Below, one piece after another: positions 1 through 11,598 of a stretch of 64,000 bases of DNA. This DNA is from Macquaria australasica. Lineage: Eukaryota > Chordata > Actinopteri > Centrarchiformes > Percichthyidae. The stretch covers positions 1 through 64,000 of the forward strand of contig SEMN01000894.1 of the NCBI GenBank assembly GCA_005408345.1, given 5' to 3'. Position 1 is the first letter of the stretch, and each line of letters opens with the position of its first letter. Below the pieces are notes generated by a model. That model had not been told where the DNA came from. It made no database searches and saw only the letters and a list, made by a program, of their open reading frames with translations. The position numbers were made by a program, and so were the translations under genes.

Positions 1-1283
1 CATGTCCAGCTAACACTTAAAACAAATAAAACTTAAAATGTTTGCAGGGTGAAAAAAACAATAAACAACATTATATCCATGTCTTAATACCAATTTATTA
101 AAAATAAAAACACTGACCCTCAAGGTTTAGTTTGCAATTCAAGGTTTTGTGACGAAACCGTGACAGCTCCCTTATCACGTGCTACATAACAATTAATTAA
201 ACTTCAATTTCAGTTTAAAAGATGAAAAAAAAACCCCACATTGTTCTTAAAAGACATGGTACATTTAAAATGGTAAAATCTTAACCATTTCTTTTAACAC
301 TGAAAAATGTGTTTAAAGTGCATTTCAGAGGATGCACACATCAGAGGATAATTCCAGCCATCTTCAACCTAGAACAAACTTCGCCATCATCTGGAATCTG
401 ATTGATTCTAACCAAAATCTTATCAAATGGGCCACTGAGTGAGTTGTGATGCGAGTGTGTGCCTGCCTTCATTTGTGTTGGCCAAGTTCTGAATTTTTTT
501 CCAGTGTTGAGACATGACTTTACAAGGTCTGACTATCTGTTACCTCCATACATTGTACTACTGCTGGAAAAACACTAGCCAACTCAAGTGCCAAAAAATA
601 AAATTCACTTAATGGTAGGGTTACATAAAATGTTGTATCTGTAACTGTTTTAATTCCAAATTGGAATGTAGACAGATTTACTATCCGACTTACGATTTGA
701 CACAGATTAGTGGGCTTTCTATTCCACCAGGTGTTCAAATTACATTTTTTTTTAAAAAAGAGTTTTTTTCCTCATCTCAAATGATCCACACACTATATCC
801 CTAATGCAGATAGATTGAGATAAGGTTGAATATCTGCAAATCTGTCCTTTAAGAAAAGTGACAGCCCTAGTGGCTGAATTGTGAAGATCTTGGCTGGAAT
901 CTATCAGTATGGTGCCAGATGATAGAAAATTGTCTTTAGGTTGAATAACAATAACTATCCTTTTTAACCATCGCTAAAATGCAACAAACCACCCTTAGTA
1001 AAATACAACTGACAAAGGGAACTTTCATTAGGGGGATATATATGGAAGCAGGATTACCTCAGCCAGACAACCAACAACTTTTGATTTTGCTAAATGGTGA
1101 TCATCAATAAATGACCGACATTTGATTTATTTTGATTTTGTTATCAAATATTCAAGTTGGGTTTTAGAAATTAAATTTCACACAAACAGTCAAATTCCTT
1201 GGTTATCTTGCTCCGTCTCATCCTGCTACCTGGATACCCTCCAGTGAAAACATTTGCAAACATCACTACTCCACTTAAGAAAT
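1..1283. other. AT-rich stretch without recognisable gene
   Basis: No exon with plausible coding content was seen on either strand. The sequence is AT-rich with short homopolymers. It lies downstream (3') of the minus-strand transposase-like remnant and may include that element's untranslated end. Confidence 0.5.
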
Positions 1284-3027
1284 TCATAAAAGGTCCATGT
1301 GAAAAATCGTCAACATTGCTTTAACACTAAAAACACTGGTCAATGCTGCATTAGATGGCAATATGGAACTATAAAAAAGGGAGGAATCTGTTGGTCCGTA
1401 TGCCATTTGAACATCTAGTGGTTTGAAGTAGAGCAAGTCTTGAACATCGAACACCTTAAATGCCTGGAATGGCTTAAACAAAATTTTAAATGCATGGTAA
1501 TGTTCATCAAAACAAATGGTTTCTACACCCGAGCCAGTAAGTATAACTTGCTCATCTTTCACAATAATAGTCCTGATCTTACAAAATACTGGCATCTCAT
1601 CAGCTACCTCAACACATACTATTAGGTCAGGGCGATATTCAGTGCCATGGTGCTTTACCCACTTCACCGACAGAACATTAGTAGATATTGCAGTGTTTAG
1701 TTTGGCAGCAATCTCAGGACCTTCTTTCAATTCTCTAAGCTGCGCCATCTTTCCTGGACCAATAGTTAAGCTGCTCTGGCTGAAAGATTCCCAATACAAG
1801 GCCATGTATCTTTGGTGCTTTTTGGCCAATGTCTTTGTGATATTTTTGAAACTCTTCAGTTGGGTCTTGAAAAAGTTATGCTTTGCCTCGTAACGCATAC
1901 ACCACATGTGCAGAATTGGTCCAATATTCCTTATACATCGAGGATAATGCATCATGAAATGATGCTTAGGCAAGAGATTTCTAGCAGGAAACAGACGCTT
2001 AAAAAGCTGATGATGCTCACCAATAATGTGTTTAATATGGTCATACCATTCGTTAGGACTGGAGAAAACACAATATTCACCATCTGCAGAAGCAACATTA
2101 AAAGATGCCAGTACTCATCGTCTCTCTGCACCAGATCACCAAATATCAATGGCATGTTGCGCAATAAACACCAGGACTGTATGGCATTCAGGCCCAAATC
2201 ATTACTTCCATCAAATAACTTTACTGCAGGGGGACGATTTCTCCTTTCAGTGTAAGGATAGTTAAATGACTGTATTCTACCAGCCAGTTCTTTAGCAGTT
2301 AAGAAGTTCTCCTGCACATACTCCAATACTAGTTTTACCTCAAACTGTGCAACTCCTTCTAAAATGTCATGCATGATATCGACAGAAAAATTATCAGCTG
2401 TGTTGAAATAGTTCTCCATTTCTGTTCAAAAAACACGTTTCTTGTTTATTCAGAATTCAATGAAGTAAAAGGGTTTTCAAGTTTTTCAAAACTTTGTTCA
2501 ATTTTAGCTTTCGTACTAGTATCCTGAAAAGATGAACATTTCAAAGCTGCATCTTTAGCTTGACTCTGTACCTCCAGTACTACTTCTTCCATGGATGATA
2601 CAAAACTATTTAAAGTAGACTGGCCTACACCAGCAACCTGAAGCTGTGCAATAGCAGATGCACACATATCACAAGTACTCATGTTGGATACTGGCAGGAC
2701 TTGAGAGCTACTGGCTGCTTCTTCAAAATCTTGTGAATGAGCATTATCTGCAACACCATCACTGTCTACAATATCATCAGTTTTGACTTCATGCTCAATT
2801 TGCTCGGCATGTTTTGTGTTTAAATGTTTCCTGAAGCCCGAAAAGGTACCAAAAACGTGACAACATCCTGCCTGAGCACATTTCAGGCGAAGTGATTTAC
2901 CAGGACAGAAACCATGAATCAGTCTCATATGCCTCACAAGCATGTTGGTACTCACAAAATGAGTCTGGCAAACAAAACAAATCACCCCCATGGTATCAAA
3001 TAAGACTGGGTGAAATGAGAAAATCAC
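1284..3027 (-). pseudogene. Degenerate transposase-like gene: C2H2 finger part, internal deletion, catalytic-core remnant
   Basis: Three minus-strand open segments read in order 3027-2446, 2419-1952 and 1973-1284. The first has a C2H2-like pattern near its start (C-x2-C ... H-x4-H, then a second C-x4-C ... H-x4-H) and ends at a TAA. The second begins abruptly with a segment containing the motif VDIMHDILEGV. The third carries PKHHFMMHYP followed by GPILHMWCMRYEAKHNFF. These motifs resemble multi-copy animal transposase-like proteins with a D-x-MH-x3-EG motif; the superfamily (CACTA/EnSpm-like or another DDE type) is recalled from memory and not certain. Segments two and three are in different frames and overlap, so a frameshift lies near 2040-2060. 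The region expected between the fingers and the core is missing. The copy is therefore non-functional. Confidence 0.6.
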
Positions 3028-3203
3028 TCACAATACCCCCCCGGCAACAAAAAAAAACAAAAACACCACCACCATTGCGTTGATAGATAAGCGGCAAATA
3101 TGTTGCTCACCCTGTATGTCAACATATGCATTAACTAGTGTAGCAGTCTAGCCCTAACCTCGGCAACACGTGGGCTCTCCTGGACTTTGCCGATATCTAT
3201 CTT

Positions 3204-5882
3204 TTATACAGTTGTCTGTATGAAGGTGTACATGTTGTGGAGCATCTGACTGTAAATGGTACCAAATACAAAGTGTGCCTTAAAGAGTTCATCGAAAGCT
3301 CCAAGAGAACTGGTTGACTTGCATGGTATGACCTGCTTGTCCAGAACGATGAAGAACTCATGGATTGTGCTCCTCTTCATCCCAACGGCAAGTAGATAGG
3401 GTTGAGTAGTGCTGTTGATGGCATCAACATGTTCCTGGATGCTTGTTCCAATCTGAGGATAAAAGAATGAGTAAAAGTTAAACAATGAAAATCACAGATT
3501 AAAATGGTTTAAATCTCACTGGTTCAAAATCTTATTATTACTTAAGGTATATAAAAAAAGTTTTTCAGTATCTATCCGTTTAACCAATTTTGCAGTAAAA
3601 TATTTTTACACAAGAATCGATTTCATACACGGATGAGGCAAAAACATTGGGTTTCCTTCCTACTTTCTGTCCACTCGGGTTGTCTCAAAAAGAAAAAAAA
3701 ACACTTGAAATCCGTATAAGCTACAATACAAACCTTCTTTAACACCACAAGATGCTTCTCAGCCTGGGATGCAGACACCTTGCCTGGTCTTTTCCGGCCA
3801 CGGGCTGAAGGAGGAATCAGGTGGAGGAGGATAATGGAAGAAAGATCACTGTCCCATCCTGTACACAGAAACAGAAGAGCTAAAAGTTATATTGGTACTA
3901 TAATCTTACAATTTAAAAACATAATTCCTTTAAAGCTACAGCTGAACCAAGAAAAAAGCTAGGGAATTTAAACAGGAAAAATTCAAAGCCCTAGAGGAAG
4001 TAAATCAAACTACCAGAGGCAAGAGTGTCATCATCATGAAACTACTTCTCAATCACAAAAACAGTAGCCTTTAATGCTTCATATGATTAAGTCATGCTCA
4101 TACATAAATCTCTATGGTTTTATATTACTACAATAAGTTTGGAATTTGATATTGGTTGGAGTTGAATTGTCCAGACTGTAGATAGAATCAGGTACAGCAA
4201 CACAAGGAAAGATGGCGAGAGGGCACCAAATGTGTAGGATAGTGGAGACAGTTATACTTGTTATTTCATCTTTCCCAATAGGGGACAAAAGTGTTGCCGT
4301 TAACATTAATTTATATTTGTATAGCCTAATGCATATTTTTCTGTAAAATACTCAATTACCAGGCCTTTGACGTCTTTGAAGCGTGGAAATTCTGTCAAGA
4401 CATCTGAGGATTTCTCTTCGTCGAGGACCATATTGCAACGATATTCGAATGTCATCTTCTGCTTGATAGCAGCCTCATCAGAGGAATGCTTCATGAAGGA
4501 CCTGGCCTCCCTGCATTGCTCTTCACTCAGGGCCATCGCAGGACTAAATGCAGCATCTCTTCTAGCTGTCGGCCCTCCACCAGTCAGCTGACCTGATGAC
4601 CTTCTGCTCTCTGATGAAGCACTTTTCCTCTGGATGGTTTTGAGCCTCCATGCTAAGTAACCACTGCCACTTTCACCATCATAGAAATGTTCCTTCAAAG
4701 TTTTAACAGGATCATTAGTTATGAAAACAGCAGCGTTGGTTAAAATTATGAAGTTGGATAAATGCAATACAGGATAACTTGTGTGATCTAAATGTTTTGG
4801 ACACTGGAATATTTGGAAATAGCAATTCACTATTTTCATAGTATGCATCAGGTCTCTAAAGTGCAACCATTTTAGTCTGCGATCTAATTTTAAGTTGTGC
4901 AACCCGTAAATTAAATGTGGGCGCACTTACCAAATTTACTTGCGTTGGTGGCCTTTTCTTCTTTATTTCTTCAGTATGGCCTAAAGTAGGAATAATTTGC
5001 TCTCAACAGTCTAATAACAAGAACACTTAAAGGCTTACATATCCATTTTTGGAATATGGATCCATCAGGTAAGGGAACAGGGCAACTATGCCTCAAGCAT
5101 ACATCTCTCTCACATGCCGTGGCGGTGCCGTCCTGACAAGAGCAAAGTAAATAGGTCTATTCATTTCAATGCTTACAATAAGTTTCAGAGCAATGAGAAT
5201 TAAAGAATGGCACTTAATAAATATTGATGTTTTCCCCACGAGCATGGAAGAAATGTCTTGTCACATGTCAAATGTCACAAGCATGGAAGAAAAGTTCTGC
5301 TTGAAAAAAAAGACATCTGAATTACCCATGAGTTTCAGTCATATCTGCAGCGAGGATGTTAACCATCTGTCGCCGCGAGGAGTCAGTCAGACCTTTCGTC
5401 CGGTTGTATTCCTTGACAATACGGTCTCCACCTGGTTTCTCGGTCAGTGCTGATTCAACCAACTGTGAAACACAAAAAATAAACAATATTGAACAACTGA
5501 CAGTTAATACACCCAAAAAAATATAATCTGGTCACACTGTCTGGCCTACCAACTTTCAAAAAAACAGTGATCCCTAGATACCACACCAGTTAGGTGGGAA
5601 ACAAAACTCAACTAAGCCGACCAACAAAAGTCAGCCCTTGATTGCTGTGACCTCTGGAGATGCCCAAAAGGTAGCTTGCCAGAAAGTGAGAGATTATTTT
5701 CAAACGGTAGAACAATCGTCAATCACAAAAGTCATGAACTGACACATCCACTTTCCTTTTGTATTTACAATGGCGTGTTACTGATGGCTTACCAGAATTC
5801 AGGAATTCATCCAGGCTTGGTTCACTGATCTTGACATATTTCTGTTCGGTATCGATCTTTGTTTTAATCAACATGATGGTAT
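3204..5882 (-). pseudogene. Decayed multi-exon copy of a multi-copy teleost gene family (often annotated SAMD3-like or uncharacterised)
   Basis: Minus-strand exons can be placed by splice sites: 5793-5882 (starts ATG TTG ATT, encodes MLIKTKIDTEQKYVKISEP), 5326-5462 (GGDRIVKEYNRTKGLTDSSR), 5039-5132 (REMYA-stop-GIVALFPYLMDP), about 4360-4692 (EHFYDGESGSGYLAWR ... FPRFKDVKGL), 4014-4044, 3734-3858 (GWDSDLSSIILLHLIPPSAR) and 3204-3452 (IGTSIQEHVDAINSTTQPYL ... LGAFDELFKAHFVFG ... FIQTTV-stop). I recognise the pattern from a large teleost family; the name is unverified. Two in-frame stops are visible: TGA inside exon 5039-5132 and TAA at 3204-3206, about 20 codons before the usual end. The sequence beyond 3204 still reads KIDIGKVQESPRVAEVRARL. 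The phase between 5793-5882 and 5326-5462 does not match, so an exon may be missing. Upstream non-coding exons may lie at 6152-6183 and about 6485-6540. Confidence 0.55.
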
Positions 5883-6484
5883 CTGTAAAAACATTAAAAC
5901 TGAATCTGTATTATGACCTACAACACAAAGCTACTCTGACAGTAGCATCAGCTCCTTCTGGCATGTTACAGTAGACGGGGAAATGGTATTGGTCGATGCG
6001 GGCTTTAAAAATCCCTATCAGAATTAGTCTAATTTCAAATTTAAAGCCACTAGGCTTTGTGGAGTCCGAGATGTGCAAGCAGAAACCATTTTGACATGCA
6101 TGTAAGCAAAGACTAATGTTAATATTAACTTATCTAATATGTTACTTACCATCACTGGACCATAGCACATAATGGACAAATCTGAAAAACAAAGTAGAAA
6201 AATAAAAAGGAATAAAGGGAAAATAAAGTCAGCTAGCTTATATCAGGGTATAAACCTGATTAAATACATTGACTTTTTGATTTTTAAGAACTACCACTAT
6301 GTGTTGCCATTAGCTCCACATACGAAACTAATTTGTTAAGGCACGTTAGCGTTACATTTCGGTATTTTAAGACACAAAAGCAGCTGGAGTGTATGGTGAA
6401 CAACAATATAAAGTTATTCTAAAATGCTGCTTATGTTGAAATGCCAAATAATTGGTTTAACAGGTGATTAGGAGAAACTTACCG

Positions 6485-6540
6485 CTGTCTTTCCACGAGG
6501 AGAAAACGGAGCCGAGAAAATTCTGGCCCGTTTGAAACGA
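6485..6540 (-). other. Possible 5' exon of the decayed gene, adjoining a GC-rich promoter-like repeat
   Basis: On the minus strand a good donor (GCG/GTAAGT) follows a GC-rich segment ending near 6485. A second short exon with acceptor and donor can be placed at 6152-6183. Reading frames through these exons are ambiguous. The adjoining 6545-6765 segment is repetitive. Confidence 0.35.
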
Positions 6541-6544
6541 GGAG

Positions 6545-6765
6545 GAGGCGGCCGCGAGGCGCTGGAGGGGCGGGAGGGACCGCGGCGGCCTCGGTGAGGC
6601 TCAGGCCGGGGAGAGCGGGCCCTACGAGGCATGAGGCTTCGCAGGGGAACCGACTCCTGCTGCTGCCGGTCCAAGTCGCGGGTTTGGTGGGAGGGGCTCA
6701 GCGGAGTGATACGAGGCAGCAGAGAGAGAGAGGCGGAAGGATTTGCCTCCCCCAGCTTCAATGTA
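6545..6765. repeat. GC-rich dispersed repeat, also present at 40613-40838
   Basis: The segment GGCGCTGGAGG ... GGGAGGGACCGCGG ... GGGGAACCGACTCC ... GTGATACGAGGCAGCAGAGA ... TTGCCTCCCCCAGC recurs in the same order at 40613-40838, inside a block inserted near light-chain cassette 2. It looks like the terminal part of a transposable element. It overlaps the presumed promoter of the decayed gene to its left. Confidence 0.7.
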
Positions 6766-6839
6766 GAAACATGAAACAACTCTGTAGATATAAAGGGCTC
6801 GTTCTAATAACAGTAACGAAAACTATTCTTATTTTCAGG

Positions 6840-7240
6840 TGATTATACACTAATGGTCCTTTAAGCCTGTTTTGTTTTAATGTTGTATTTTGTACTATTG
6901 TGGTTGTTTGCTTTGTTTTTATGTTGTAATGTACTTGTGCTTTTTGCTCTTGTGTTGTGAAGTGCTTTGTCATTTTTGTTTTGTAAAGTGCTCTATAAAT
7001 AAAGTTTCATCTTTGGGTTTTGAACAGTTGGTTGGACAAAAAAACAAAACAAAAAACAAAAGCAGTTTGAAGACGCCACCAAGAGCTTTCTGACATTTAA
7101 TAGGCCAAACAATTAATTGATTAATAGTGAGAATAATCTTTAGATTACTCAATAATAAAAAATAATCCCTACTGGCAGCCCTAATAATTATTATCATGAT
7201 AAAATAAATAATAAATAATTAACTGCAGCCCTAATATTTA
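6840..7240. repeat. AT-rich dispersed repeat remnants
   Basis: Contains TTTTGTAAAGTGCTCTATAAATAAAG near 6980-7005, a 3' tail typical of fish retroelements. This is followed by AT-rich sequence with two CTGCAGCCCTAAT / GGCAGCCCTAAT ends, as seen in short non-autonomous DNA elements. Boundaries are not defined. Confidence 0.4.
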
Positions 7241-7523
7241 TTCTAAACTATTCTAAACTAGCTGATAACAGTAGGCTCTAAATTAAGACAGTGTTTATAC
7301 AGTGTGAGCAAAATGTGTGCAAACCTGCACAGGTTACATAATGAAGCTTGAGTACTGTGTTTTGGTTTGTGAAGTGAATCCAGTATTTTTCAGATTGTGT
7401 CTCCAGTGCCCCCCCCAAAAAAAGTTAGAGGCCAAAAGAAGCTCAACATGGACTGAAATATTAATGAGCTGGTTTTAATTCCAACAAGTTATTAAAGACT
7501 TAAAGTCTGCGGTGAGTCCTTAC

Positions 7524-7632
7524 CGCCCTGTCCAACATCTGGCCTGCGGTTGAACTCGTCATATGAGCCCTCGTCGTCCATCAGTTTGGAGTACATCCCC
7601 TCACCGGCCAGGGAGCTCCCGGGGGTCGACAT
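7524..7632 (-). CDS. First coding exon of an unidentified gene
   Basis: On the minus strand an ATG at 7632 in context AAAATGTCG opens 36 codons beginning MSTPGSSLAGEGMYSKLMDD and ending RRPDVGQG. A consensus donor (GGCG/GTAAGG) follows at 7523 in phase 1. The acidic, small-residue composition looks like an authentic cytosolic N-terminus. A TATA-like TTTATAAA lies about 110 bp upstream (7740-7747). No partner exon was found to the left within the window. Either the gene continues beyond base 1, with the decayed material inside its first intron, or the exon is orphaned. The family is not recognised. Confidence 0.55.
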
Positions 7633-7739
7633 TTTAGAGGTGGAAAGAAAAAAAACAGATTGAAATGAAAAGTTTAGAAAGTTTCAGTTTGGAGTGAAGC
7701 TCTGGATCACTCACCCTCCTCCTCTCCCTGTTCCAGCTG

Positions 7740-7747
7740 TTTATAAA
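7740..7747 (-). promoter_or_regulatory. TATA-like box for the exon at 7524-7632
   Basis: TTTATAAA lies 108-115 bp upstream of the minus-strand ATG at 7632. The spacing allows a short 5' UTR. The support is sequence match only. Confidence 0.35.
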
Positions 7748-7849
7748 GCGTCCCTGGTGCCGCACTGGAGTCAAGTACCGCACAGTAAGATGCCCTCCGG
7801 TCGCGCGTTTCAAAATAAAAGCCCTAATAACGCACAGGCGCTGCACACG

Positions 7850-9590
7850 TTTTTGTTATCAACATTTTGGAAATGTTACCTAACTAAAAGTACAGAAGTA
7901 TTAACAACAAAATATACTTCAAATATTAAAAGAAAAAGTACTAATTATGCAGGCAAAATCGCCCCTCTCAGTGAAATATTATTGGCCTAAATATAATTAT
8001 ATTGGATTATTATCAAAGATGCATTAATGTTAATTTAAATTATTCTAGATATACTGTTGGGGAGATAAATAAATAACAGTCTATCATATCTTATAAGGCG
8101 ATCGTACAGTTTGTGTGTGAAATATTTATATAAGTAACCAGTAACTCTAGTTAACTCTATTAATGTAGTTGTGTAAAAAGTACAATATTATCCTCTGAAA
8201 TGTAGTAAAGTAAAATCTAATTGAGGAGAGGAAGCCAAGAAGAAACTTCACTGACGTCCGCATCTGTGTTTTGCAGGATAAATAACTTACAAATTAATGG
8301 ATGTATGAACGTCTACACAACATACTTTTAGACCAGACAGTGATTACGTTATTGCATAATGTCATAATCTGCCATAGGATTGACATAAGACAATATTTAT
8401 TTTCATAACATACCTAATAATAAGATGTAGTATCAGGCGTTGAGATTTACTGAGATTTTACTGTCAAACCGTGTTGTTTTAGTCTGAATGTGTGACAGCA
8501 TGTTTAAAAAAATGCTCATCTGGAGCCAATACACACCCTGCCTCTTTGTCCCATACTGTAGGTACAGGCTTCCCACAAAACCCACATGCCTGAGCACAAA
8601 TATAACAATATATATTCAAATTACTTTTAGGTCGCATAAGGCAGTTTAATTTAAAACAATATAAACCATTATAGAATAGATTTCTTATGTATTTAGCAAG
8701 AGGTCCATGGAGTAGGACTATATTGATGTTTTTTGTTGTTTATATTCTATTCTATTACTTAAATTAATTTTCATACTGTTTAACTGTGTTTTTTTATTGA
8801 AAAGCATTTCACAAAATTCTTGATTCAGATGGAGAAAATTGTTAGTGTCCATAACAAGGCAATGAAAACACACGATGTTTCCCACAATTCTTGTACATAA
8901 ACCAATAAGGAAATACATACATTTACATACAAACACACTGCACATGAATTCAGAATACATAGATTTCCATAAAGAAAACTTTTCATGTAAAACTGCATGA
9001 AGGAAAATGTTGTTGTTTTTTTCACCATCTATTGTCAAAGTCATGTCACTACTTTAACATGATCAATTTAGAGCTCTTATTTTGACGGCATCCTCGCATG
9101 TTTTCCGGTCTTGTTGTGGTGTGCTTGACGTAGCTCTCTGAAGGTTAGTGTGCCACATTATTTATGGTAAAACCACCAGACCTCTGCCTTCCTATTGCCT
9201 CTTGGAGGGATTTACGGGAACATGCGCAGTTTCCAGCATTTGTGAGTCAGAAGCCTGTTGTTGTGTTTCTGCCTGTCAGGATTGTGCAGACAAGTCACAG
9301 ATGGATCAATCTATGATCAGATGATCTCTGTTTGTCAGGCTCATCTCAATAAACTGGTGATGGGGGTGAAGATGGGGAAAAGCATAAAATAGATGGTATG
9401 AATTTGTTTGAGGTTAAGTCAGCTTTTTACTGCCTCATATTATATACAGACGGGTGAGAGATTAAAGGAAAAAAGAGTGTAGGAACATAACAAATGCAGC
9501 TTGATGAATGGTTTGATGAGTATGAAGATGATTGATCGATGCTCTTTTAATGAGGAACACCAGCCGCTTTATTTTACTTTGTCAGCAGTG
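7850..9590. other. Intergenic stretch without recognisable gene
   Basis: AT-rich DNA. Open frames at 8718-9044 are low-complexity and have no recognisable domain. No RNA gene or regulatory motif stood out. Confidence 0.5.
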
Positions 9591-9594
9591 AATC

Positions 9595-10555
9595 CAAAAG
9601 CCCTAAATGGTCAGGCACCATCATATCTTAAAGAGCTCATAGTACCCTATTACCCCACTAGAGCACTGCGCTCCCAGAATGCAGGGTTCCTTGTGGTTCC
9701 TAGAGTCTCTAAAAGTAGAATGGGAGCCAGAGCCTTCAGCTATCAAGCTCCTCTCCTGTGGAACCAGATCCCAGTTTGTGTACGGGAGGCGGACAACCTC
9801 CTCACATTTAAGAGTAGGCTTAAGACTTTCCTCTTTGATAAAGCTTATAGTAGGGCTGACTCAGGTGACCCCTGAGCCCCCCCTTAGTTATGCTGCTATA
9901 GGCCTAGACTGTCGGGGGACTTCCTATGATGCACTGAGCTCCTTTCTCCTCCTCTTCCTCTCCATCTGTACGCCCTCATATCCCATCAATGCTTGTTATT
10001 AATTCAACTTCTTCCCGTAGTTGTGTGCTTTCTCTCCTCTCTCTCTCTCCCTCCACTTCTGTTGCTTTCTGCAGGTGTTTCTGCCTCTGGAGCTGTGGAG
10101 GTCTGGGTCTGTGGTTGCTGCCGCCTGTTGCCCCCGTGCTCCTGCTCTGCACCCGCTGATGCTATTGCTGTTGTTGCTGTTATTAGTATTGCTATTATAA
10201 TGTTGCTCTTAGTGTTGTTTCTGTTGGTGTTAACATCAATGCCATTACCATATCTATGCTGTATTGAGCTGCTGTATGTTCTCTTTCCTCCTGCTCTCTC
10301 TCTCCCGCTCCCCCCTTCCCCCTTCAACCCAACCGGTCGAGGTAGATGACCGCCCACCTTGAGCCTGGTTCTGCTCGAGGTTTCTACCTGTTAAAAGGGA
10401 GTTTTTCCTTGCCACTGTCGCATAGTGCTTGCTCATGGTGGGAACTGTTGGGTCTCTAAATATAAAGAGTCGGTCTAGACCTGCTCTATTCGAAAAAGTG
10501 CCCTGAGATAACTTTGTTATGATATGGCGCTATATAAATAAAACTGAATAAATGT
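9595..10555 (+). mobile_element. 3' end of an L2-like non-LTR retrotransposon (5' truncated)
   Basis: The plus strand encodes the last part of a LINE reverse transcriptase: KALNGQAPSYLKELIVPYYP, then a region with ALRSQNAGFLVVPRVSKSRM and PLLWNQIPV, ending with SRLKTFLFDKAYS and a stop at 9875. This motif set is typical of fish L2-type elements. A pyrimidine-rich 3' UTR follows and ends in GGCGCTATATAAATAAAACTGAATAAAT. Related 3' ends occur at 32437-32851 (reverse orientation) and 46585-46755. The element starts within its coding region, as expected for 5' truncation. Confidence 0.75.
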
Positions 10556-10559
10556 AACA

Positions 10560-11538
10560 GGACCTTCAGAGGTGAACTTTAAGGAACACCACACCAAACT
10601 CCATTAAAGAAACCTCTACTTTTGGCCTTACTGACCGACATGGCTTTTTTGATAGAGACATGAGGCCTTTTTCAATACAGCGTTCGCCAAGTTCAAACAT
10701 TTGTCCTTGGTATTTCGAACTTGGCAAGTTAAATTCACGATTTCAATCTCTTGATAACGGGAAGACGCTGTGCGCTCAGTTTGCAATTGACTGTTTTCTA
10801 AGCCCCGCCATCCTTAATCATCCTTGTCCTTTCTCGCAGGGCACAATCACAGTTTACAATAATGGTGGCAGAATTATCACTTGAAATTCTTAGCAATTTG
10901 GGTCCTTGATTTCAGACATAGGTAGACCAAAGCAGGCTTATGATTTCTAACTGATGACCTTTGATTTTGTCAGCTGAAATGACAACTGTCGCTGCCGTAT
11001 TTTATCAGCTATAGCTAGCTAATTAAGATAATGTTATCTCCATAAGTTGGTTGAAAACGCGGTCTCCGGTGGAGCCGACTTGTTTAAAAATGAGAATCCT
11101 GTAAAAGGGGTCTTACAGAAAACCTCCCTTGCATTTCTCAAATATGAACACTATTGCTTGGCATAGTTGTACTCATCCAGCATGGAGGAAAAATAGGCAT
11201 TCAGTAAAAAGCGTCTGGTCAGTGGAAGAAAGTCACACCAAACTCCATGCAGGAAACCTCAACTTTTGGACTTTTCCACTCACAGCTTATTTGCTTGGCT
11301 TATGTCCACCATCTGCAGTATTCCCAGGATCTTCTTTCACCAAAACACACCCATGGTGGGCGGTGTGAAGCTATTGTGAAAGTTAAGGTTTTACTATAAT
11401 AAAGCGCTGCTTAGTGAATCATCTCCCAATGAATGAACGCTCCTAATAGCTGAGATTAAGTGAGATAAAGTGTTAGATGTGCTATAAATGTATGTCAGGC
11501 ATGTGTGTCTGTGTGTGGTCACCTTTCATGGGTGTGTC
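10560..11538. other. Intergenic stretch with a short imperfect direct repeat
   Basis: About 36 bp containing ACACCAAACTCCAT ... GAAACCTC...ACTTTTGG occurs near 10588 and again near 11234. No gene is supported. The right end forms the upstream region of the Ig-superfamily gene. Confidence 0.4.
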
Positions 11539-11540
11539 TC

Positions 11541-11548
11541 GATAAAAG
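11541..11548 (+). promoter_or_regulatory. TATA-like box of the CEACAM-like gene
   Basis: GATAAAAG lies about 51 bp upstream of the ATG at 11599, a plausible spacing for a TATA element with a short 5' UTR. Confidence 0.35.
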
Positions 11549-11598
11549 ACGCAGGTTGAGGTGCATGGCATGGATAGACCACAGTGGATCTGCTCATT

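Noticed and set aside
8718..9044. 108-codon minus-strand frame
   Set aside because: AT-rich, no domain, no promoter or splice context, and a second overlapping frame of similar quality.
10004..10357. Opposed open frames in pyrimidine-rich DNA
   Set aside because: Low-complexity LINE 3' UTR; no protein features.
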